DNA of 64,000 nucleotides, taken from Pelagibacteraceae bacterium AG-345-F21. Its GTDB lineage: Bacteria > Pseudomonadota > Alphaproteobacteria > Pelagibacterales > Pelagibacteraceae. Made by a program: the position numbers and the translations under genes. Positions 9,013 through 18,335 of this stretch are shown here, piece after piece (the stretch's first letter is position 1; the number at the start of each line of letters is the position of its first letter). The stretch lies in contig QCAW01000002.1 in assembly GCA_003281795.1 (NCBI GenBank), positions 1 through 64,000 on the forward strand. The letters run 5' to 3'. The notes beneath the pieces are model-generated. The model did not search any database. It was not told the DNA's origin and saw only the letters and a program-made list of their open reading frames with translations.

Positions 9013-10495
9013 TAGTATTTTCTTTTATAAAATTATTTGCTGCCTTAAATATTCGAGTTTTTCTTTCTTTACTCATTTTTTCTGATACTCTAACCATCAT
9101 TGCTAATCTAGGATTTTTCAAAAAAAATTTTTTATTTCTATCAATAAATTTCCAATAAAGCCCGTCCATAACATCACACCATGCACCTTTTTTAAAATGC
9201 ATCATTTTAAGAAAATAGCTAGAACCACATATATAAGGTTTCGTTGCAAAAATTCCACCATCACTGAACAAACCCATCCCATAAACATTGGGTGACATCA
9301 CCCAATCAGATGAGTCAACAAACATTTCCATGAACCATTTATAAACTTGCTTAGGATGAATTTCACAAAGATTCATTATATTTGACAGTATCATTAATCT
9401 TTCAATATGATGGGACCATCCAAAACGTTCAGCGTTTTTAATTGAAAAATCAAGTGGGTCTAAACCAGTAGTTCCATTGTACCAAGTTTTTTTCATTTTA
9501 CGTTTATGATTAAAAAAGTTTGACTTTTCCATTTGACTATCAAAATTTTGATAAATCCCTCTCATAAATTCTCTCCAACCAATAATTTGCCTTACATATC
9601 CTTCAAAAGAATTAATAGGAACTTTTTTTTCTATTTTTTTTAATTTAATTAAAATTTCTTCAGGAGTCAGAAGGCCTAAATTAATTAATGGGCTTAAAGC
9701 ACTGTGAAACATTGTATTTGATTTTTCACTTACAGCGTCTTCATAGTCACCAAATAACTTTATTCGATCATTTAAAAATTCATCTAATTGGTTTTGAGCA
9801 CCTATTCTAGTTGTATGAAACCAAAAATTTTTAGTATTTCCTGGATGATTTTTAAAATTTATTTCAATAAACTTTTTAAGATTTTCAGTATGTTTTGTAT
9901 TTTTTGTTTTGGACATACTTGGTATCTTGATATCTTTAGGAAGTTTTTTACGATTATCTTCATCAAAACTCCACTTGTTACCTTTTGGTTTTCCATCACT
10001 ATTCATTAGAATATTTAGTTTCGTTCTAATTATTTTATAAAAATTTGCCATAAAGGGTTTTTTGTATTTAGATAGATAATCTTTAAATTCTTTTCTTGTG
10101 GTAAGAAACATAGGGGTATTAATTTGATTTATCTTGACGTTCAATTTTTTTAGTGAAAAAAAAATCTTTTTTTCAAAAGACTTATCCTCAATTTCAAAAA
10201 AACTTACTTCCCTTATTTTCATATCTCTTATAACTTTTTCTAGTTTTTTTTCATAAGAAGTTTTAAATTTTGTGTTTAAATTGTCGTAAATTATTTTATA
10301 ATTTTTTGAAGCTAGTTCATCCTTGAATGATCTCATTGAAGATAGGAAGAGTAGTATCTTTAATTTATGATGTTTTTCATATGTGCAAAGCTCATAATCC
10401 TCAGCCATATAAAAAGTATGATCTTTATAGTTTTTAAAGTACTGTGGATTAAATAATTGATTTCCTAGAATAATAAAAAGCTTCATATAAGCCAA
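9005..10495 (-). CDS. Cryptochrome/deoxyribodipyrimidine photolyase-related protein (COG3046-like)
   Basis: IILGNQLF, GYVRQIIGWREFMRGIY, WVMSPNVYGMGLFSDGGIFATKPYICGSSYF motifs with Cys residues. Confidence 0.9.
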   Translation of the reverse strand: MAYMKLFIILGNQLFNPQYFKNYKDHTFYMAEDYELCTYEKHHKLKILLFLSSMRSFKDELASKNYKIIYDNLNTKFKTSYEKKLEKVIRDMKIREVSFFEIEDKSFEKKIFFSLKKLNVKINQINTPMFLTTRKEFKDYLSKYKKPFMANFYKIIRTKLNILMNSDGKPKGNKWSFDEDNRKKLPKDIKIPSMSKTKNTKHTENLKKFIEINFKNHPGNTKNFWFHTTRIGAQNQLDEFLNDRIKLFGDYEDAVSEKSNTMFHSALSPLINLGLLTPEEILIKLKKIEKKVPINSFEGYVRQIIGWREFMRGIYQNFDSQMEKSNFFNHKRKMKKTWYNGTTGLDPLDFSIKNAERFGWSHHIERLMILSNIMNLCEIHPKQVYKWFMEMFVDSSDWVMSPNVYGMGLFSDGGIFATKPYICGSSYFLKMMHFKKGAWCDVMDGLYWKFIDRNKKFFLKNPRLAMMVRVSEKMSKERKTRIFKAANNFIKENTNG

Positions 10496-10571
10496 ATTAT
10501 ATAACTTTTAGAGGAAATAAACGCGTCATTATTTGCCTATTCATTTCAAGAAATAGTGTTAAATAAACATT

Positions 10572-11282
10572 ATGAAAAAATTAATTCTTGGTGCAACAGG
10601 GTCAATTGGGTCTTCATTAGCTAAAAAAATAGTAGCTGACGGGGGAGAAGTCCATCTTGCTGGCAGAGACGAGTCAAGTTTATCCGAACTAGCCTCAGAG
10701 TTAAACTCCACTTTTACAACTTGTGATGTATTAGAAGAAAACTATTCTGATAAAATTTTTAGTGATTTAGGAGAGACTCCAATAAATGGTTTAGCATATT
10801 GCGTTGGGTCGATAGATTTAAAACCTCTCAAATTAACAAAAAAAAGTGATTACTTGCAGTCATTTAGTTTAAATTTGATTTCAGCAACTGAAGTTATAAG
10901 AAGAGGTTCTGATAGTTTAAAACAAAACAAAGGTTCAATAGTTTTATTTTCCACAGTAGCTGTAAGAAGAGGATTTACAAATCATAGTATTGTTGCATCT
11001 GCTAAAGGAGCGTTGGAGGGACTTACAGTATCTTTAGCTGCGGAATTTGCGCCTAATATTAGAGTTAATTGTATAGCCCCAAGTATATCAAAATCTAAAA
11101 TTGCAAATTTTATTTTAAAAAATGAAAAAATGGCAGACAGCATAGCAAAAATGCACCCGCTTAAAAGAGTAGGTGAGGGAAACGACTCAGCGTCAGTAGC
11201 AAATTTTTTATTAAGTGATAACAGCTCATGGATAACAGGGCAAATCCTAGGTGTAGACGGAGGCCGATCATCTTTAACTTAG
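10572..11282 (+). CDS. Short-chain dehydrogenase/reductase
   Basis: LGATGSIG, ITGQILGVDGGRSSL motifs. Confidence 0.9.
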   Translation: MKKLILGATGSIGSSLAKKIVADGGEVHLAGRDESSLSELASELNSTFTTCDVLEENYSDKIFSDLGETPINGLAYCVGSIDLKPLKLTKKSDYLQSFSLNLISATEVIRRGSDSLKQNKGSIVLFSTVAVRRGFTNHSIVASAKGALEGLTVSLAAEFAPNIRVNCIAPSISKSKIANFILKNEKMADSIAKMHPLKRVGEGNDSASVANFLLSDNSSWITGQILGVDGGRSSLT

Positions 11283-11284
11283 AT

Positions 11285-11767
11285 ATGAAAAAAATAATTT
11301 ACATAATTTTAATAACATTAATTCCACAATTTGTATATGCCGCAGGCAACGGGGGTTCAGATGAAAGTAAATCTGAATATTTTAAAGATGCAAAAAAATT
11401 AGTTAAGAGAGCTGGTAAATTAGAAAAAAAAGAAAAAATTGATAAAGCCAAACAACTTTATTCTCAAGCTTTCGAAAAATTAGAAAAAGCATATTCATCA
11501 GATAAAAACAATCCAGATATTTTAAATTATATGGGTTATACTTCTAGAAAAACTGGTAATTTTGAGTTAGCTGAAAAATTTTATTTAACAGGTCTAAGTA
11601 TTAAACCAGATCATAATGGTATTAATGAATATCTTGGTGAATTATATGTTCAAACTAATCGTATTGATAAAGCTAAAGAAAGACTAGATGTTTTAAAAAA
11701 TTGCAACTGTGATGAGTTTAGTGAACTTGAGTTAATTATAAAGACTAGAGGCACAAAAATTTATTAA
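11285..11767 (+). CDS. Secreted TPR-repeat protein
   Basis: Signal peptide at in-frame ATG 11285 (track start 11228 overlaps SDR); NPDILNYMGYTSRKTGNFELAEKFYLTGLSIKPDH TPR unit. Confidence 0.8.
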   Translation: MKKIIYIILITLIPQFVYAAGNGGSDESKSEYFKDAKKLVKRAGKLEKKEKIDKAKQLYSQAFEKLEKAYSSDKNNPDILNYMGYTSRKTGNFELAEKFYLTGLSIKPDHNGINEYLGELYVQTNRIDKAKERLDVLKNCNCDEFSELELIIKTRGTKIY

Positions 11768-12141
11768 GAAACGTCTAAAGCAAATTTTTTTAACTTTTCA
11801 ATCGGGATAAGATCTAAAGTTTTTATGTTAGTCTTCTTCAAGTAAATAGAGCAAGCTACATTTTCCTCTAGAGCTCTAGCGTACCATGTAGCACAAAGAC
11901 ACCAACTATCTCCATCTTTAAGACCAGGGAATCCAAATTCTGGATGAGGTGTAATTAAGTCATTTCCAACTTTTTTTGACCAAGTTAAAAATTCATTAGT
12001 AACTTTTGCACATACCGTATGAACACCCCGATCTTTATTATCTGTATTACAACATCCATCTCTTAGCCATCCGGTTAGCGGATCATTAGAACAGGCTTCT
12101 AAAGGTTCTCCGAAAACATTCTTTTGTTTTTCTTTGTTCAT
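11764..12141 (-). CDS. DUF2237 family protein
   Basis: NVFGEPLEACSNDPLTGWLRDGCCNTDNKDRGVHTVCAKVTNEFL pattern. Confidence 0.9.
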   Translation of the reverse strand: MNKEKQKNVFGEPLEACSNDPLTGWLRDGCCNTDNKDRGVHTVCAKVTNEFLTWSKKVGNDLITPHPEFGFPGLKDGDSWCLCATWYARALEENVACSIYLKKTNIKTLDLIPIEKLKKFALDVS

Positions 12142-12155
12142 TTATTTGTACTATT

Positions 12156-12623
12156 TTACAATTTAGTTGGATTAGGTTGATCTTTATAAACTATTTCTGG
12201 ATCAAATTTTTTTTCCTTTTCTTTAAATTCCAATTTAATTTCTTCAGAATTATTTATTTTACCTAATGGAATAGATCTATAAAAGCATGATTTGTAACCA
12301 ACGTGGCAGCTAGCTCCATCTCCAATGTTTACTGTCATCCATAAAGCATCTTGATCGTCATCTATTCTGATATCTACTACTTTCTGAACGAAACCACTTG
12401 TTTTTCCTTTATGCCATAAAGCATTTCTTGATCTACTCCAATAACAAGCCTCTTTATTTTCAATAGTAATTTTTAAAGCTTCTTCATTCATGTAACCATG
12501 CATTAGAACTTCTCCTGATTTATGGTCAGTAGTAATTACAGGAATAAGACCTTTGTCATCAAATTTTGGGGAAAGAAATTTTCCTTCTTCTACCTCAAAA
12601 ACACTCTCTCTTTTTTTAAACAT
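12156..12623 (-). CDS. hisI: Phosphoribosyl-AMP cyclohydrolase
   Basis: GEVLMHGYMNEEAL, CYWSRSRNALWHKGKTSG, DGASCHVGYKSCFYR motifs; in-frame ATG at 12623 preferred over 12665. Confidence 0.93.
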   Translation of the reverse strand: MFKKRESVFEVEEGKFLSPKFDDKGLIPVITTDHKSGEVLMHGYMNEEALKITIENKEACYWSRSRNALWHKGKTSGFVQKVVDIRIDDDQDALWMTVNIGDGASCHVGYKSCFYRSIPLGKINNSEEIKLEFKEKEKKFDPEIVYKDQPNPTKL

Positions 12624-12674
12624 GGGCGTAAAATAGTGAAAAAAAGACAAAATAGCAATTTGCATTAATGAAAT

Positions 12675-13304
12675 ATGTCCTATAAAAATGAGCGCTATAT
12701 GAAATTAGTTAAAGACATTGGTAAATCAGGTCAAAAAAAACCAGAAGTTACTGATAAACAAGCTGAAGAGGCTTTTAGAACTATATTAACTTGGATAGGA
12801 GAAGATCCCAACCGAGAAGGATTATTGGAAACTCCAAAAAGAGTAGTAAAGGCTTTTAAAGAATATTTTAAAGGCTATCATCAAGATGCAAGTACGGATT
12901 TATTAAAAACGTTTGGAGATGTAGAAGGTTATGACGATATGGTTGTGGAGAAAAACATAACTTTAGAAAGTCATTGCGAACACCATATGGCTCCGATTAT
13001 AGGAGTTGCACATGTGGCTTATATCCCAAATAAAAAAGTTGTAGGCTTAAGCAAACTTGCAAGAACTGTGGAAGTTTTTTCAAAAAGATTACAAACCCAA
13101 GAAAGACTTACAATGCAGATTGCTAAAACTTTAATGGCTGCTCTTGATGCAAAAGGGGTTGCAGTAACTATTGATGCTGCGCACCAGTGTATGACGATGA
13201 GAGGCATAAAAAAAGAAAAAGCTACAACTGTTACAAATTATTATTTGGGTACTTTTAAAGAAGATCTTAGTTATCAGAATAGATATTTAAGATATATAGC
13301 TTAA
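12675..13304 (+). CDS. folE: GTP cyclohydrolase I
   Basis: EGLLETPKRVVKA, SHCEHHMAPIIGVAHVAYIP, LQTQERLTMQIA, GVAVTIDAAHQCMTMRG motifs. Confidence 0.97.
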   Translation: MSYKNERYMKLVKDIGKSGQKKPEVTDKQAEEAFRTILTWIGEDPNREGLLETPKRVVKAFKEYFKGYHQDASTDLLKTFGDVEGYDDMVVEKNITLESHCEHHMAPIIGVAHVAYIPNKKVVGLSKLARTVEVFSKRLQTQERLTMQIAKTLMAALDAKGVAVTIDAAHQCMTMRGIKKEKATTVTNYYLGTFKEDLSYQNRYLRYIA

Positions 13305-13307
13305 TAA

Positions 13308-14309
13308 ATGTCTGACAAATTCAAAGCAGTTGTAATTGATAATCAAAACGAAAAATTTACTAGAGAAATAAAAGAAATAAGTAAAAGTGATTTAAAAGAT
13401 GGAAGTGTTTTAATTAAAGTAGATTATTCAAGCTTAAATTATAAAGACGCACTTATTTTGAATAATGGTGGAAAAATTGTAAGAAAATTTCCTTTTGTTC
13501 CTGGAATAGATTTCTCTGGAAAAATTGTAGAGAGCGAAGACTCTAAATTTAAAAAAGACGAAAATATAATTTTAACAGGATTTAGAGTGGGTGAAGCGTA
13601 CTTTGGAGGTTTTTCACAATATGCAAAAGTTGATCCAAATTTTTTAATTAAAACTCCAAAAGAATTAGATAATAAAAAAACTATGATGCTAGGAACTGCA
13701 GGCTTCACAGCTTTGCAATGCGCTTTTGCAATAAAAGCAAGAGAAGAACTTTTATTAGGAGAAAAAGTAAAAGACGTTTTAGTAACAGGTTCCACAGGTG
13801 GTGTGGGAAGCATAGCAGTGATGGTGTTATCAAAAATGGGTTATAACGTGCATGCTGTTACGGGAAAAAAAGATAAAAATGATTATCTTAAAGATTTAGG
13901 TGCAAAAAACATAATTGATAGAAAAGAATTTGAAGGTGAAAGCAAATTGCTTGAAAAAGGAATGTGGGACGGAGTAGTTGATACCGTAGGAGGAGCTGCG
14001 TTAACTAAAATCTTTGCACAAGTAAAACCTAATGGAATAGTAGCAGCTTGCGGAAATGCAGGAGGAATTAAAATTAATACAACTGTAATGCCTTTCATTA
14101 TCAGAGGGGTTAAATTATGGGGAATCGATTCTTCTGGAGCATCAATTAAAAGAAGAGAATTTTTATGGAACGAAGCAGCAAAACTTGTAGATTTTGATAA
14201 AATTCAATCATTCACAAAAGAACTATCATTTAATGACCTTTTGGAAACTTTCCCCAAATTATTGAAGGGCGAGTTCTTTGGAAGAGCTATAGTAAATCCA
14301 AATAAATAA
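13308..14309 (+). CDS. acuI: AcuI/YhdH-type MDR quinone oxidoreductase (acrylyl-CoA reductase-like)
   Basis: DYSSLNYKDALILN, FVPGIDFSGKIVES, VTGSTGGVGSIAV, WDGVVDTVGG motifs. Confidence 0.85.
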   Translation: MSDKFKAVVIDNQNEKFTREIKEISKSDLKDGSVLIKVDYSSLNYKDALILNNGGKIVRKFPFVPGIDFSGKIVESEDSKFKKDENIILTGFRVGEAYFGGFSQYAKVDPNFLIKTPKELDNKKTMMLGTAGFTALQCAFAIKAREELLLGEKVKDVLVTGSTGGVGSIAVMVLSKMGYNVHAVTGKKDKNDYLKDLGAKNIIDRKEFEGESKLLEKGMWDGVVDTVGGAALTKIFAQVKPNGIVAACGNAGGIKINTTVMPFIIRGVKLWGIDSSGASIKRREFLWNEAAKLVDFDKIQSFTKELSFNDLLETFPKLLKGEFFGRAIVNPNK

Positions 14310-14324
14310 ACTATAATTCACATT

Positions 14325-15215
14325 ATGGACTGGGATAAATTAAAGATTTTTCATACTGTTGCAGAAGCTTCAAGTTTTACAAAAGCCTCAACTATTTTGA
14401 ATTTGAGTCAATCTGCCATTAGTAGACAAATCCAGGCGTTAGAAAATGACCTAAAAGTCCAGCTTTTTGAAAGACATGCAAGAGGACTAGTTTTAACGGA
14501 AAATGGAGAATATTTATTCAAATCAGCCCATGAAGTTATTTCTAAATTAAAAGACGTCGAGTCAAATTTAAGTGGAGGTAAAGACAAGTTAGATGGCAAA
14601 CTAACAGTAACCACGGTTGTAAGTTTTGGAACTACATGGTTAACCCCTCGTATAAAAGAATTTATGGATTTAAATCCAGGAATAGAAGTTGAACTTATAT
14701 TTGATGACAAAGAATTAGATTTAAGCACGCGTCAAGCTGATGTAGGTATTTGGATGAGGAGACCAAAACAACTTAATTATATTCAAAAAAAATTTGTTGA
14801 TTTTAATTACCATATCTATGGCTCAAATGAATATTTACAAAAAAATGGATATTTAAAAACAGTTAAAGATTTAAATAATCATAAATTTATTACCTACGGA
14901 CGTGGTGCACCATCTCCAGTATATAATCCTGACTGGGTTTTAAAGCTTGGTATAAAAGATAACAAAAAAAGAAAATCAGTTATGAAAGTAAATAGCGTTT
15001 ATGGCTTATTGTTAGCAGTTCAAAGCGGTGTAGGCTTAGCTGCACTTCCCGATTATATAGTTCATAATATTCCAAACTTGACAAAAGTTTTACCAAATGA
15101 GGTAGGTAAACCAACGGAAACACATTTTGTTTACCCTTCATCTTTAAAAAATGTAGCTAGATTAACCGCTTTCAGGAATTTTATTTTTAGCAAGGTGAAT
15201 GAATGGAAATTTTAA
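14325..15215 (+). CDS. LysR-family transcriptional regulator
   Basis: N-terminal HTH WDKLKIFHTVAEASSFTKASTILNLSQSAISRQIQALE. Confidence 0.95.
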   Translation: MDWDKLKIFHTVAEASSFTKASTILNLSQSAISRQIQALENDLKVQLFERHARGLVLTENGEYLFKSAHEVISKLKDVESNLSGGKDKLDGKLTVTTVVSFGTTWLTPRIKEFMDLNPGIEVELIFDDKELDLSTRQADVGIWMRRPKQLNYIQKKFVDFNYHIYGSNEYLQKNGYLKTVKDLNNHKFITYGRGAPSPVYNPDWVLKLGIKDNKKRKSVMKVNSVYGLLLAVQSGVGLAALPDYIVHNIPNLTKVLPNEVGKPTETHFVYPSSLKNVARLTAFRNFIFSKVNEWKF

Positions 15216-16318
15216 GTTTTATAGTTCCCTTTTTAATTCTGCTTACTGTTGTAGTATTTGTACATGAGTATGGACATTATTATTTTGCAAAAAAATATGG
15301 TGTAGGTGTAACAGATTTTTCTATTGGTTTTGGAAAAGAAATATTTGGTTTTTTTGATAAATCTGGGACTAGGTGGAAATTTTGTTTAATTCCTTTAGGT
15401 GGTTACGTTAAGTTTTTTGGTGATAGAAATGTTTTTAGTCAGGCAGAACAAGAAAGTTTATTAAAACAATATAGCGAGCAAGATCAAAAAAAACTTTTTG
15501 TTGTTAAGCCTCTTTACCAAAGATCTTTAATTGTTGCTGCAGGGCCCTTTGCGAATTTTATTTTAGCGATTTTTATTTTTACTTTTATTTATATGTTTGC
15601 CGGCAAAGATTTTACACCTGCCCAAATACAGGAAGTACAAGAAAATAGTCCTGCATTTAGCTCTGGTATAAAAAGTGGAGACATAATTCTATCAATTAAT
15701 GATAATAAAGTTAAAAGTATTTTAGAAGTTTCAACCTATATAAATACTTCTACAACAGATGATATTAAAATTAAAATTTTGCGAAATAACGAAGAAATTT
15801 CTAAAATAGTAAAAACAAAAATCATTAAAAGCACCGACTCCTTAGGAAATAAAATAAATAAAAAAGTAATCGGAATTAAGATTTCACCTCCTAATAATGA
15901 ATTTAATAGAGAAAAATTAGGTCCAGCTAAAGCTTTATTTTATGGGGTTAAAGAAACATGGTTTGTAATTCAATCATCATTTGATTTTGTTATTTCCTTG
16001 TTTAAAGGCAAAGGGGACACTACTCAGCTGGGCGGTCCTATTAAAATAGCCAAAATAACAGGTCAAGTATCTCAGTTAGGGTTTGTAGCTTTTTTAAGTA
16101 TAATGGCTTATATTTCAATCAGTCTCGGTTTTATAAATCTTTTTCCAATCCCAATGTTAGATGGTGGACATTTAATGTTTTACACTTTTGAAAAAATTTT
16201 GGGACGTCCTTTAACTCAAAAAACTCAAGAGGGATTTTTTCGAATCGGTCTTTTTCTGCTATTATCTCTAATGCTCTTCACAACAGTTAATGATTTAAAG
16301 GATTTAGGCTTATTTTAA
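15203..16318 (+). CDS. rseP: RIP metalloprotease RseP (site-2 protease)
   Basis: HEYGHY zinc motif, PDZ region, NLFPIPMLDGGHLMF. Confidence 0.95.
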   Translation: MEILSFIVPFLILLTVVVFVHEYGHYYFAKKYGVGVTDFSIGFGKEIFGFFDKSGTRWKFCLIPLGGYVKFFGDRNVFSQAEQESLLKQYSEQDQKKLFVVKPLYQRSLIVAAGPFANFILAIFIFTFIYMFAGKDFTPAQIQEVQENSPAFSSGIKSGDIILSINDNKVKSILEVSTYINTSTTDDIKIKILRNNEEISKIVKTKIIKSTDSLGNKINKKVIGIKISPPNNEFNREKLGPAKALFYGVKETWFVIQSSFDFVISLFKGKGDTTQLGGPIKIAKITGQVSQLGFVAFLSIMAYISISLGFINLFPIPMLDGGHLMFYTFEKILGRPLTQKTQEGFFRIGLFLLLSLMLFTTVNDLKDLGLF

Positions 16319-16341
16319 GCCATTTTTTTAGGCCAAAAAAA

Positions 16342-16424
16342 CCAATAAATTCAACGTTTTTTGATCATACAATATATTGTGTATATATATACGTGAAACA
16401 CTAAAATAATGTTGATTTTATTGG
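16342..16424. repeat. Inverted repeat enclosing two tandem perfect palindromes upstream of the HU gene
   Basis: ccaataaattcaac (16342-16355) vs reverse complement of gttgattttattgg (16411-16424): 13/14; ACAATATATTGT (16369-16380) directly followed by GTATATATATAC (16381-16392). Confidence 0.7.
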
Positions 16425-16463
16425 ATTTTTGTTGAGATTATAACTTAACCATAAGGGGCAAAA

Positions 16464-16739
16464 ATGAACAAAAAACAACTAGTAGCAAAAATATCGTCCA
16501 CACTGGGTCAAAGTAAGGCTGATGCCGAAAGAACTTTCGACTCAATAACGACTATAATTTTAGATGCTTTGAAAAATGACGATACTGTTAAAATAGCTGG
16601 ATTTGGTACTTATAAAGTAGCAAAAAGAAAGGCTAGAGTGGGCAGAAATCCAAGAACTGGAGAGTCAATTCAAATTGCAGCATCTCAAAAAGTTAAGTTT
16701 TTACCCGCTAAAAGCTTAAAAGAAATGTTTAATAGATAA
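16464..16739 (+). CDS. hup: HU-family DNA-binding protein
   Basis: MNKKQLVAKISS...GFGTYKVAKRKARVGRNPRTGESIQI. Confidence 0.97.
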   Translation: MNKKQLVAKISSTLGQSKADAERTFDSITTIILDALKNDDTVKIAGFGTYKVAKRKARVGRNPRTGESIQIAASQKVKFLPAKSLKEMFNR

Positions 16740-16749
16740 ACGTCTTCTT

Positions 16750-16782
16750 AGCCCTTGGTCATAAATATAATGGTCAAGGGCT
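16750..16782 (+). terminator. Stem-loop after HU gene, possible terminator
   Basis: agcccttggtcat/atggtcaagggct, 13 bp including two G.U pairs, 7-nt loop; no long T tract follows. Confidence 0.5.
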
Positions 16783-16882
16783 GAAGTACTTGCAAAAAAT
16801 GCATAGCTAAATTTAGCATAAATCAATTCTTAAACATCACTAATTCTCTATAACAAACTCTTAAATTAACAAGGGAGTTTTT

Positions 16883-18175
16883 ATGAAAAAATACTTAGGA
16901 TACTTTCTCGCTGGAACAGCCATCTACTTTGGTTTTGCTGGTTTAGGTTATGCCGAAACTACAGTGTCAGCGGAAGTACAATACATATTTAATACCCTAT
17001 TATTTTTAATGTCAGGTTTCTTGGTCATGTGGATGGCTGCAGGTTTTGCGATGTTAGAGTCGGGTTTAGTAACATCTAAAAGCGTATCTGCAATCTGTGC
17101 AAAAAATATAGGTTTATACTCAATAGCCGGAGTAATGTTTTGGTTAGTGGGTTACAATTTAGCTTACGGTATACCAGAAGGTGGATACATTGGTACGTTT
17201 ACTCCATGGAGTGATGCATCATCTGTAGATACTGGTTATTCTGATGGATCAGATTGGTTTTTCCAAATGGTTTTCTGTGCAACTACAATGTCAATTGTAT
17301 CTGGAACTTTAGCTGAGAGAATTAAAATTTGGCCTTTCTTCTTATTTGCAGCAATTTTAACTGGAATAATTTACCCTATATCAATGGGATGGCAATGGGG
17401 TGGTGGTTGGTTGTCAACTGCTGGCTTCTCAGATTTTGCTGGCTCAACTTTAGTACACGGTGCAGGTGGCGCTGCCGCTTTAGCCGGTGCAATAGTGCTT
17501 GGAGCAAGAAGTGGAAGATTTAGTTCTAGTGGTGGAGTAAAATCAATGACACCTTTCGCAGCTTCATCAATTCCTTTAGCAACTCTTGGGGTATTTATAC
17601 TTTGGATGGGTTGGTTTGGATTTAATGGTGGTTCTCAGCTAGCAGCAGGAACATTAGAAGATGTTTCATCTGTAGCTACAATTTACATTAATACAAACTT
17701 AGCTGCCGGCGGTGGAGTTATTACTGCTGCAATAATATCAAGATTGATTGGTGGCAAAACTGATGTAATAATGATGCTTAACGGAGCAATTGCTGGTTTA
17801 GTTGCAATAACAGCTGAACCGTTAACTCCTAGTCCTTTAGCTGCAATATTTATTGGAGCAATAGGTGGATTGGTAATGTACTTCTCTACAAAACTTCTAT
17901 TTAAAATGAAAATAGATGATGTAGTTGGCGCGATACCTGCGCACTTAGTTGCAGGTGTTTGGGGAACATTAGCTGTTCCACTTACTAATAGCGATGTTTC
18001 ATTTGGAGCTCAGTTCCTTGGAACAATCTCAGTGGTAATATTTGTATTTATCGTTTCATACGTAGTCTTTAAAGCGATAAAAGCAACCGTTGGTCTAAGA
18101 ATCAGTAAAGAAGCTGAAAAATTAGGTACCGACAAAGCTGAGGTAGGCGTAATTGCTTACGGTATAAGAGACTAA
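16883..18175 (+). CDS. amtB: Ammonium transporter
   Basis: AGFAMLESGLV, WQWGGGWLS, STLVHGAGGAAALAGAIVLG motifs. Confidence 0.95.
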   Translation: MKKYLGYFLAGTAIYFGFAGLGYAETTVSAEVQYIFNTLLFLMSGFLVMWMAAGFAMLESGLVTSKSVSAICAKNIGLYSIAGVMFWLVGYNLAYGIPEGGYIGTFTPWSDASSVDTGYSDGSDWFFQMVFCATTMSIVSGTLAERIKIWPFFLFAAILTGIIYPISMGWQWGGGWLSTAGFSDFAGSTLVHGAGGAAALAGAIVLGARSGRFSSSGGVKSMTPFAASSIPLATLGVFILWMGWFGFNGGSQLAAGTLEDVSSVATIYINTNLAAGGGVITAAIISRLIGGKTDVIMMLNGAIAGLVAITAEPLTPSPLAAIFIGAIGGLVMYFSTKLLFKMKIDDVVGAIPAHLVAGVWGTLAVPLTNSDVSFGAQFLGTISVVIFVFIVSYVVFKAIKATVGLRISKEAEKLGTDKAEVGVIAYGIRD

Positions 18176-18207
18176 AAGTTTCTACAATCTCCTCCCTCGT
18201 TTGATAT

Positions 18208-18274
18208 ATAGGAGAAGATTAAGGCCCGGCCCCTCCATGGGTTAACCGGGCCTTAATACGTTCAAGTCTCCTAT
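18208..18274 (+). promoter_or_regulatory. Nested two-stem hairpin between tandem amt genes (terminator or leader regulator)
   Basis: Inner 11-bp perfect stem ttaaggcccgg(18219-18229)/ccgggccttaa(18246-18256); outer 8-bp perfect stem ataggaga(18208-18215)/tctcctat(18267-18274). Confidence 0.7.
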
Positions 18275-18335
18275 GCATTTAAAACATAATTGCTGATTAA
18301 AAAAAATGCTAACCTTCATTCAACATGGAGGGAAA

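Noticed and set aside
13439-14098. Antisense ORFs inside acuI-like gene
   Set aside because: Opposite-strand shadows of a clear MDR coding sequence.
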